Shown: piece by piece, positions 1-5,718 of the stretch | Layout: each line of letters opens with the position of its first letter | Position numbering within the stretch: position 1 is the stretch's first letter | Assembly: GCA_003176035.1 (NCBI GenBank) | Contig: PSRL01000040.1 | Coordinates: forward strand, 1-11,197 | Direction of reading: 5' to 3' | Source: Verrucomicrobiota bacterium | GTDB taxonomy: Bacteria > Verrucomicrobiota > Verrucomicrobiia > Chthoniobacterales > Xiphinematobacteraceae | Length of the DNA: 11,197 bases | The notes under the pieces: model-generated | The model's input: only the letters and a program-made list of their open reading frames with translations | Databases searched by the model: none | Told to the model about the DNA's origin: nothing | Program-made: the position numbers and the translations under genes

Positions 1-82
1 CTCCTCTCTCGTACATTTCCACGGCGTTACGTTTCAATTCTTCGTCAAATCTCCGGCTCAATTTATTTTCTTTGCTGTTCAC
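1..82 (-). CDS. IS3-type transposase OrfA, N-terminal fragment (runs off the window)
   Basis: The minus strand from a GTG at 80-82 translates to VNSKENKLSRRFDEELKRNA and then VEMYERG before the window edge. The 'RRFxEELKRNAVEMY' pattern is the start of the helix-turn-helix domain of IS3/IS911-type OrfA proteins, which bind the IS ends and are joined to the OrfB integrase by programmed frameshifting. An in-frame TAA lies four codons upstream (TAA AAA AGG ACC GTG), so the start must be at the GTG or at the later in-frame TTG that gives L-S-R-R-F. An AAAAAGGA stretch lies just before the GTG, with short spacing. Only 27 codons are visible, so whether the full gene is intact cannot be judged. Confidence 0.6.
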   Translation of the reverse strand, partial: MNSKENKLSRRFDEELKRNAVEMYERG

Positions 83-131
83 GGTCCTTTTTTAGGTTAC
101 ATCCCGTGTCCACTTTTTCGTCACCACTTCA
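1..131 (-). mobile_element. Partial IS3-type insertion sequence, one end only
   Basis: The left edge holds the 5' end of an insertion sequence that continues outside the window. On the minus strand the probable outer end reads TGAAGTGGTGACGAAAAAGT at about 131 down to 112 and continues GGACAC, resembling the 'TG...AAAGTGGACA' ends common in IS3-family elements. It is followed by a short orfA start at 82. The boundary at 131 is inferred from this resemblance, because the other end and any target duplication lie outside the window. It lies only about 60 bp beyond the stop codon of the large gene at 192-3482. Confidence 0.55.
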
Positions 132-191
132 CCCTATTGGCCGGTATTCTTCCCTCATGGAGGAGTGATCCTGGACCGTGCAATGCTTTCG

Positions 192-3100
192 CTATAGCTC
201 GATACTGCCGTATACTCCTCGTTCAGACATTTCCATGGGCAGAGTAGGAATGGGCGTAGTAGGCATCTGAGTATTAGTGACAGTATAATAGTTTGAAGTA
301 TTTGAAGTATCCGGGGTGGTATTGCGGCGGATCCGAATATCAAGTTTCCCTTGGAGAATATTTAAACGCTGGGCTTCTGTGAGCGGAATTTCACCCTTTG
401 CTAAACTTTTAGCAATGATCTCAATTGCTAAACGATATTGTTTTACAGGCAAATTGCCATACTTACCACTCTCGATTTCTGCATCTGAACGGGCGTTGTA
501 AGAATCCAGTAGTTGTGCTGCATAAATATTATTGGGAATGGCTAGAAGATGTTCCCTACTCAGCTGACTGACCTGTTGGGAGGGAAGCAGCTTAAGAAAT
601 AGAATTCCAAAAATTCCGCAGAGCTCTCTAAATAAGGAAGAAGGTATTGTATGAATATCCAATTGCTGAATTTGTACTGCCCCTGCTATCTTGTAGCCTA
701 TCAGTATATGAATTACTTCGATGGGAAAGTATTGAACCTTATTTCCTAGCGCTTGTAGCAGCCTCCACAAACCTTGCTGATGCTCATTATTTTCCGAAGA
801 GGTCATAAAAAAAATTACCTTCAAACCTTCAATCACCTTCGGTCTTATTTTTGCAAATATTTTTGGATCAATTCTTAATTTTTGATCCAGATTCAATTGA
901 TTAAAATATTTTTCATCCCATATCTCAGAGATGAGTTTTTCTGGAAGTGCTGCGATTTGATCCCCGTTCCAGTCATTTTCCCCATACTTAAAATAGTGTT
1001 CCGGTTCTAAACAAGAAAGGAAATAAAAATCAGAAGTCGATTGCATAGATCTTAAGACATTCGGAGTCAATGCGTCTCTTAACCCCCGTTTAGTATCAAT
1101 CCTGTCGACCCATTCTTTAGCTTCATTAGGGGTTAATTCCAATTTCGTTCCTGCTGCACGAGCCCACGGCAGCAAAGAGGGAGATTCTATTTTGATCATC
1201 TTGGCAGTAATCGCATTTTTCTGCTCTGGCTTCAGACTCGCGAGCTGCACGTCCGTGAGAGCCTCCCAAAATTCCGCATGAATTTGAGGAACTATGGAAG
1301 GTGGAATCGCTCGTAAAAGAGCCACGGGAATCCCTTGCACCCATTGCCTATATTCCTCAATCTCCACATCGTACCTAGGAACATCTTCACCACCAGAATC
1401 ATTGGTACTGTAACGTGGTTTTTTTCGTACCCGGTGATAAAACTTTGCATCTGCATTTTTTATATCTTCTATTAGGATATATTCAGAGATGTCTTGTCCG
1501 GGCCGCCCTCCCCAATTTCTTACTGCAGCCATAAAGTGAGTAAATCTTTTACTGATATTTCCCCGAGATAACCATCTCCTACGGGCTCCAGTGTTCGGAT
1601 CTGTCGGCCCATCTCCATCACCTTCTGGTCCCCGTTGCTGATTATCCCTAGAGGAGTCTGAAGGAAGAGGGCCTCTGATTGCCGCCATGAAAAAGGCATA
1701 CTGTTCTCTGGTGAGAGCCACGACTTGATCGCAGGTAAAGTTTCTCCAAAGATTCAACACACTCTCACGCTCCATGTTCATTAAGGTATTTATCGAAATG
1801 AGCGGGATCTGTTGTAACGTAATAGCCTGTACCTGTGCAGGGGAATTGCTGATAATGGTTAATTGTCCTGCAGTCACGCCCGCAAAAGTCTCAGGATTAA
1901 GCGCGGAGATGCCTGCGGGCGAAAACCTCGCAAAAGCATGGGAAGAAAGTTGAGTCATTTGTGTTCGCCTCATTACGGCTGCGGCTGCTTGTAATGTATC
2001 CTCTCGTAAATACAAAAAGAAATCCTCATCCAGCTCTTCTATTCTGATCAGTGGATATCGTGGGGTTGCTGTACCTGGAATATTTTGGTTCGAGGTGGTA
2101 GGAAGATCGCTCGGAATTAACAGTCTGACGATGTCTCGATAACGAGTTGCATCTATTGCCCGAAAGTTCCAACTCACTCTGATCACGGACAAGAGGCGTG
2201 TTGCATATGCCAAAGGAATCCAGCGAAACACTGCAGCACACTGAGCTGGGGTCCACCAAATAAACTGGTTATTATCGAGGGAGGCAAGGAGAGCTGCAAC
2301 CTGATCACGCGAAAAATTTCGAAGCTGTGCTGGACTCACTTGTTCCCATTGTTCCCTAGTGTAAGCAAAAGCGGATTCTATGAGCTGGTCACTCGATAAT
2401 TGACTGATGGTATCTGTTTCAATCCATCTCATTTTTTCAAAAAAAGCTAAAACACTTGGGTGTAATACGGCTCGTTGAGCTTGAGTCAAGGCAGCAAAAT
2501 GCGCAGACGTCCATAGCCATCTTTCCTCCCCTCTATTTCTAACTCCTGCATGGAACATATACAATTGAGTCCCATTAACCCGTATTTGCCTCATTAAATC
2601 TACAGGGAGCACGGGGATCACATCAGAAGAAAGATATCCTATCCTATCGAAAAAAGGATGGGTGAGCGGTAGCGATCCCATTGAGGCCACTTGTTCCCGT
2701 GTAAAGGATCCAAAGACATGTCTCAATTGTGCGGGTCCTACAGCCATATAGAAGTGTGGCCAAAAATTTAAACCAAGGTTTTGGAGGTTTAAATAAGATA
2801 TTTGCCTGCTGGTAAATTCTACAAGGATGCGGTCGCCCGGTTGCTGCAGTATACGAATTTGTTGTTCTGTCAAGGATTGTGCCTCTTGGAAATTATGCGC
2901 ATTGCGCTCTAATACTTGGACCGTGACAGCATTGAGACGACTCCGTTGATTTTCCATCATTCCCACCCACATTTGTCCTGGAATATTTGAGGCTAAATCC
3001 AGAGTCAGGGTTTCCGGAGAATTGATGAGAAGTGCATTGTAGAATCTCTGACGCAAATCTTCGGGCGCACGATAAAGCCATCCGCTATTTATTAAGTCAT

Positions 3101-3482
3101 TTCTTTGATTAATATTAAGCTTAGATAAAAAATCTACACTGAATACATGATCCCGTAAATTTGGGGATTGTAATAATGCAAAAAACCATTCTGTAGGTAG
3201 GCTTTGTATATCTTGAATTCCGAAATCCGCTCTGCGAGTCCCCGCAAGCCGGTCTGCCAGATATTGCGTTTGAATCGGATCATTTTCGACTCTACTCATC
3301 CATGTAGGGAGAGTCCGAAGACATAAAGCAGTTAAGGTGGATACGGAACAATTTTGAGGAAAAGGTCTATTTATTGTGATTATGTTGGCAACTTCGGATC
3401 TATTATATTCCGATCTTTCTGGATGATCACGGTTTGAAAAAGTTAACTGGGATGACAACGAGGGAGGATCTATGCGACTCAT
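192..3482 (-). CDS. Large uncharacterised protein (1096 aa) with degenerate short repeats
   Basis: I do not recognise this protein. It is one uninterrupted frame of 1096 codons from an ATG at 3482, which argues for a real gene. Residues ~258-600 and ~740-990 contain many short units of the form aromatic/L-[ST]-x-x-Q-[VL]-x-x-[LM], for example FTREQVASM (260-268), FSRDQVAAL (390-398), WTPAQCAAVF (410-419), FTCDQVVAL (582-590) and LTDVQLASL (742-750), often followed by FF or W-rich stretches. This suggests a helical solenoid. A Gly/Asp/Arg-rich linker (~603-645) splits the protein in two, and the C-terminus (~1053-1085) is a Thr/Ser/Pro/Asn tail. I see no signal peptide, convincing membrane helix or catalytic motif. 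No good ribosome-binding site precedes the ATG; the next in-frame Met is residue 62. Sampled lines suggest about 35-45% G+C over much of the gene, against about 50-55% in the lpx, hisF and folP genes. IS remnants flank it on both sides. A secreted or host-interaction role is conceivable but unsupported. Confidence 0.8.
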   Translation of the reverse strand: MSRIDPPSLSSQLTFSNRDHPERSEYNRSEVANIITINRPFPQNCSVSTLTALCLRTLPTWMSRVENDPIQTQYLADRLAGTRRADFGIQDIQSLPTEWFFALLQSPNLRDHVFSVDFLSKLNINQRNDLINSGWLYRAPEDLRQRFYNALLINSPETLTLDLASNIPGQMWVGMMENQRSRLNAVTVQVLERNAHNFQEAQSLTEQQIRILQQPGDRILVEFTSRQISYLNLQNLGLNFWPHFYMAVGPAQLRHVFGSFTREQVASMGSLPLTHPFFDRIGYLSSDVIPVLPVDLMRQIRVNGTQLYMFHAGVRNRGEERWLWTSAHFAALTQAQRAVLHPSVLAFFEKMRWIETDTISQLSSDQLIESAFAYTREQWEQVSPAQLRNFSRDQVAALLASLDNNQFIWWTPAQCAAVFRWIPLAYATRLLSVIRVSWNFRAIDATRYRDIVRLLIPSDLPTTSNQNIPGTATPRYPLIRIEELDEDFFLYLREDTLQAAAAVMRRTQMTQLSSHAFARFSPAGISALNPETFAGVTAGQLTIISNSPAQVQAITLQQIPLISINTLMNMERESVLNLWRNFTCDQVVALTREQYAFFMAAIRGPLPSDSSRDNQQRGPEGDGDGPTDPNTGARRRWLSRGNISKRFTHFMAAVRNWGGRPGQDISEYILIEDIKNADAKFYHRVRKKPRYSTNDSGGEDVPRYDVEIEEYRQWVQGIPVALLRAIPPSIVPQIHAEFWEALTDVQLASLKPEQKNAITAKMIKIESPSLLPWARAAGTKLELTPNEAKEWVDRIDTKRGLRDALTPNVLRSMQSTSDFYFLSCLEPEHYFKYGENDWNGDQIAALPEKLISEIWDEKYFNQLNLDQKLRIDPKIFAKIRPKVIEGLKVIFFMTSSENNEHQQGLWRLLQALGNKVQYFPIEVIHILIGYKIAGAVQIQQLDIHTIPSSLFRELCGIFGILFLKLLPSQQVSQLSREHLLAIPNNIYAAQLLDSYNARSDAEIESGKYGNLPVKQYRLAIEIIAKSLAKGEIPLTEAQRLNILQGKLDIRIRRNTTPDTSNTSNYYTVTNTQMPTTPIPTLPMEMSERGVYGSIEL
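1683..2711 (-). repeat. Protein-level degenerate repeat region in the large gene
   Basis: This stretch encodes residues ~258-600 of the 1096-residue protein. Units with a T/S-x-x-Q-V/L-x-x-L core recur at irregular spacing and are densest at residues 374-398 (YTREQWEQV, SPAQLRNF, FSRDQVAAL) and 520-563 (FSPAGISAL, NPETFAGV, TAGQLTII, SPAQVQAI, TLQQIPLI), where each unit is about 9-11 residues. The repeats are diverged at DNA level; I see no long exact nucleotide repeat. A second, weaker set lies at residues ~740-990. Confidence 0.55.
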
Positions 3483-3541
3483 AAAGTACGGTTTTCTATT
3501 CGAATTGATATCTTATTGGGAATATAGTCAATAAAGTATCC

Positions 3542-3815
3542 CTACAGTTGCAATTTTTTGGGAAGTTTTGGTAGAAGATCTTCTTTGATCCAAGTATAGA
3601 AAATGTCGCTGTTTATTGAACCCTCAAAGAGGCAAACAGTAAGCAGAAAAGCCCCCATGAGAGCGCCTATGACATTCATTCTTCCTTTGGCGTGCCAATT
3701 AAAAATTCCATAGCAAGGTTGCCCCTTGGGAGCATAGCCATATTTTCTGGGCATATCTTGGGCAAATCCACTCTCATCAATATAAACAATTGGCCTTTGA
3801 AAGGCTTGATGCTCT
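3542..3815 (-). pseudogene. IS630-family transposase, C-terminal fragment
   Basis: Reading minus from the IS66 junction gives EHQAFQRPIVYIDESGFAQD, then MPRKYGYAPKGQPCYGIFNW and on to ...IKEDLLPKLPKKLQL and a TAG at 3542. The 'YIDESGF...PRKYGYAPKGQ' block is the hallmark of the IS630 DDE domain around the second catalytic Asp (here the D of YIDESG). The N-terminal helix-turn-helix region and first catalytic Asp are missing, cut off where the IS66-type element begins. The third acidic residue and C-terminal part are also absent: the protein ends soon after FYTWIKEDLLPKL, and IS630 DDE domains normally extend further. It cannot be an active transposase. Confidence 0.85.
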
Positions 3816-3829
3816 GTAACTACTCAGCC
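3816..3829 (+). repeat. IS66-type terminal inverted repeat, left copy
   Basis: GTAACTACTCAGCC is the exact reverse complement of 4876-4889. It marks the end of the element nearest the tnpC stop codon, which is inside the repeat (TGA at 3824-3826 on the minus strand). Confidence 0.85.
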
Positions 3830-3846
3830 CGTAGCGGCAGGCTGAG
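3823..3846. repeat. Subterminal stem-loop at the left IS66 end
   Basis: CTCAGCC at 3823-3829, a 10-base loop, then GGCTGAG at 3840-3846 form a 7-bp perfect stem. The outer arm is part of the terminal inverted repeat, and the inner arm is an inverted copy of its core. It also covers the last codons of tnpC (PQPAATG-stop). There is no T-run after it, so I do not call it a terminator. Confidence 0.55.
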
Positions 3847-4832
3847 GCACGAAACCTTGGAAAGTCTTTACTAGAGAGCGAAAGAGATTAGCTCCTTGCT
3901 TGTGCAAGGTAGCCAAGTAGGAGCGGATAGTGCAGAAGACATCAGCCCCCTTCTGGGTACGAAAGCAACCTGAGATTTTTTGTTTAACCTTTGGCATTCG
4001 TATGGCTTGTTCTGCAATATTATTGGTAAATGGAACCAATGGGTTTGTAGCAAATCTCCATACGTCCTCGCTATAAATGCGTAGACGGTCGATTAAATTG
4101 ATCGCCTTACTCTGTTTGACACGGCCGCGCTTGCCCTGAACTGAAGGATTCCTTTGATTCATTAGATCACCTACTTCAAGCAGCGTATCAAATACACCTC
4201 GTAAATGTGCCACTTGTTCGGGTGAGAGCGGGCATTTTTTAACTTGGTTATTGGCGTATACTAAGAGCTCAATCATCTCGCCTGCCCAGTCTTGTTTGAA
4301 CTCTTCATAGAGATAGGTCAGTTCACGCAAATGATGGGCGTTGCACAGTCCGTGCTGACAATTCAGTGTGCGATAAGGGCTCCAACCATCATGAATCAAA
4401 ATACCTTTGAATTGAGACAACCCGCTTCTTCTGCCCGATGCTCTGTGACGCGTACCTCTGGCTCAGGTAGGTCAAACACTTGGCGAATAGTCTTACGCAA
4501 TGTCGGATTGAGCTCTCTTTGGCATTCTTCACAAACTTTAGGAACACGATGAGTGATGATTACATCAGGAATTTCCACCTGTCTCAAGGTAGCCCCAGGG
4601 TGCCCTTTTTGTCCTCCGCTGGAACATTGCCCACTTTGCCTGAGTGATTTTGGTACTGGTTTCTTTAAACCATCCTCGAGGGTGGTTTGTTCGAATTTCG
4701 GCTGTTTTTTGAAAGCCTGCCTTCTAATTCTTTCACCCGTGCTTCAAGCTCTTGCACCATTGCCCATAGCCCTATGATGAGGGCATCTTTTTCTTCATGG
4801 CTGAGCCGTTTCAAGTCGGGCAGTTCTCGCAT
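3824..4832 (-). pseudogene. tnpC: IS66-family transposase tnpC, frameshifted and internally deleted
   Basis: The ATG at 4832 starts MRELPDLKRLSHEEKDALII, then LSKNSRNSNKPPS: the leucine-zipper-like N-terminus and the 'SKNSxNSxKPPS' signature of IS66 TnpC. At about 4673-4680 one base is missing (TCGAGGATGG where TCGAGCGATGG would continue DGLKKP). The frame shifts and resumes as DGLKKPVPKSLRQSGQ..GGQKGHPGATLRQVEIPD, with the CEEC zinc-finger half and VFDLPEPEVRVTEH. Near 4421-4432 this jumps, in a third frame, to SQFKGILIHDGWSPYR, CNAHHLRELTYL, NNIAEQAIRMPK and the normal C-terminus, ending at TGA 3824. The second Asp (HDGW) and Glu (AEQAIR) of the DDE site remain. The central ~150 residues with the first catalytic Asp are gone. 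AGGA lies 6-9 bases before the ATG. The element cannot move by itself. Confidence 0.9.
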
Positions 4833-4842
4833 TTGAGTTCCT

Positions 4843-4871
4843 ATTATACCTCATTTACTCAGCCTGTTCAA
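4843..4871 (-). promoter_or_regulatory. Sigma-70-type promoter of IS66 tnpC
   Basis: On the minus strand, TTGAAC (4871-4866), a 17-base spacer, and TATAAT (4848-4843) form a near-consensus housekeeping promoter inside the right end of the element, pointing into tnpC. Its -35 box and upstream spacer lie in the subterminal stem-loop, so transposase or a hairpin-binding factor could occlude it. The expected start point falls only about 4 bases before the ATG at 4832, and the AGGA ribosome-binding site is within the region between the -10 box and the start point. Confidence 0.6.
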
Positions 4872-4884
4872 TTACGGCTGAGTA
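4856..4884. repeat. Subterminal stem-loop at the right IS66 end
   Basis: TACTCAGCC at 4856-4864, an 11-base loop, and GGCTGAGTA at 4876-4884 make a 9-bp perfect stem. The outer arm belongs to the terminal inverted repeat. It mirrors the stem-loop at the left end (3823-3846), so the same core occurs twice in opposing orientation at each end. The inner arm lies within the tnpC promoter spacer. Confidence 0.65.
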
Positions 4885-4889
4885 GTTAC
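4876..4889 (+). repeat. IS66-type terminal inverted repeat, right copy
   Basis: GGCTGAGTAGTTAC is the exact reverse complement of GTAACTACTCAGCC at 3816-3829 and bounds the element on the tnpC promoter side. Confidence 0.85.
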
Positions 4890-4944
4890 TGGGAGAGGTT
4901 GTAGGGATAAATGCGTTCCGTTGTGACAAACAACAATATGGCTT

Positions 4945-5718
4945 CTAACCGACAATTCCGCGGTTGCTGGATTCAACAAAGGCAAGAAAAGCATCAATAG
5001 GCGCTATCAAAGGAATCTCCTCCCGAATCTTCTTCAAGGCTGGGCGCACATTCAGGCAAGAACGATAAAGAATGCGATGGGCATCCTTTAGAGCCGATAT
5101 TTCACTTTCTTGGAAACCTCGGCGCTTAAGGCCAATCGTGTTGATGCCTCGCGCTTCAGCCGGATTCCCATCTGCAATCATGAAAGGGGGAACATCCTGC
5201 ACGATTTTAGAACAGCCACCTGTCAGTGCATGTTGACCAATGCGACAAAACTGATGGACGGCTGTCAGGCCACCAATAATGACATAATCTTCAACAGTAA
5301 CATGGCCCGCCAAAGTGCCATTATTAGAAAATATCACGTAGTCGCCAACGTGGCAGTCGTGAGCAATGTGACTGTAGGCTAGAAAATTTCCCCAATTTCC
5401 AATGACCGTTTGAAACCCCGGACGGGTGCTCCGGTTAATAGTGACAAATTCTCGGAACACATTGTCATTCCCAATAATTAACCGAGTGGGTTCGCCCTCG
5501 TATTTCAGGTCCTGTGAGCGTCCTCCAATAGAGGAAAAGGGGTGAAATTTGTTTTGTTTTCCGATGATCGAAGGGCCCTGTACCATGACGTGCCCATCAA
5601 GAATGCAGCCTTCTCCTAATTCCACATGAGGCCCCACCACACAATAAGGGCCGATTTTGCAATCGTCGCCAATGAGTGCGGAGGGATCAACAATAGCCGT
5701 GGAATGAATTTCCGTCAT
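4945..5718 (-). CDS. lpxA: UDP-N-acetylglucosamine acyltransferase LpxA
   Basis: LpxA transfers a 3-hydroxyacyl chain from acyl carrier protein to the 3-OH of UDP-GlcNAc, the first step of lipid A synthesis, in the cytoplasm. The 257-residue product matches the family length (262 in E. coli) and aligns throughout. It has left-handed beta-helix hexapeptides from the N-terminus (AIVDPSALIGDDCKIGPYCV), the QDLKYEGEPTR block (69-79), HIAHDCHVG with the catalytic His at 120 (E. coli His125), GGLTAVHQFCRIG, and the C-terminal GLKRRGF helical domain. The frame is open for 20 more codons upstream, but MTEIHSTAIVDP is the conserved start and its ATG overlaps the lpxC-fabZ stop as ATGA, indicating translational coupling. 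Downstream lies the IS630/IS66 nest only 37 bp from the stop, with no obvious terminator and no lpxB. Confidence 0.97.
   Translation of the reverse strand: MTEIHSTAIVDPSALIGDDCKIGPYCVVGPHVELGEGCILDGHVMVQGPSIIGKQNKFHPFSSIGGRSQDLKYEGEPTRLIIGNDNVFREFVTINRSTRPGFQTVIGNWGNFLAYSHIAHDCHVGDYVIFSNNGTLAGHVTVEDYVIIGGLTAVHQFCRIGQHALTGGCSKIVQDVPPFMIADGNPAEARGINTIGLKRRGFQESEISALKDAHRILYRSCLNVRPALKKIREEIPLIAPIDAFLAFVESSNRGIVG

Larger units (their letters stand above)
3816..4889 (-). mobile_element. Defective IS66-type element (ISBst12-like, tnpC only)
   Basis: The element is bounded by a perfect 14-bp inverted repeat: GTAACTACTCAGCC at 3816-3829 and its complement GGCTGAGTAGTTAC at 4876-4889. Ends starting GTAA are typical of IS66-family elements. 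One transposase gene, tnpC, fills the interior; there is no tnpA or tnpB, as in the ISBst12 subgroup. At 1074 bp it is about 450-500 bp shorter than such elements usually are, matching the internal deletion in tnpC. The 8 bases outside each end (gatgctct left, tgggagag right) do not match, so the usual 8-bp target duplication is missing, consistent with later deletion next to the insertion. Confidence 0.85.
3539..4907 (-). mobile_element. IS630-type element remnant, interrupted by an IS66-type element
   Basis: The left part (3539-3815) encodes the C-terminal half of an IS630-type transposase. The left edge reads TA then TCCCTACA (3537-3546). Its inverted counterpart TGTAGGGA then TA lies at 4900-4909, just past the IS66-type element. 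IS630/Tc1-mariner elements insert at TA and duplicate it, so these are probably the two original ends. Only 18 bp (4890-4907) of the other half remain, so most of the N-terminal transposase part is gone. Beyond the first 8 bp plus TA the two ends diverge, so the outer limits are inferred. Confidence 0.6.

Noticed and set aside
954..1100. Possible CRISPR, tRNA or other RNA genes anywhere in the window.
   Set aside because: I found no regularly spaced exact repeats and no cloverleaf-like or rRNA-like sequence; the coordinates given are only a sample stretch of the large gene.
4890..4900. The 11-mer TGGGAGAGGTT occurs here and again at about 9951-9961.
   Set aside because: A window of 11 kb is expected to contain several chance repeats of 11 bases, and the flanks do not match.
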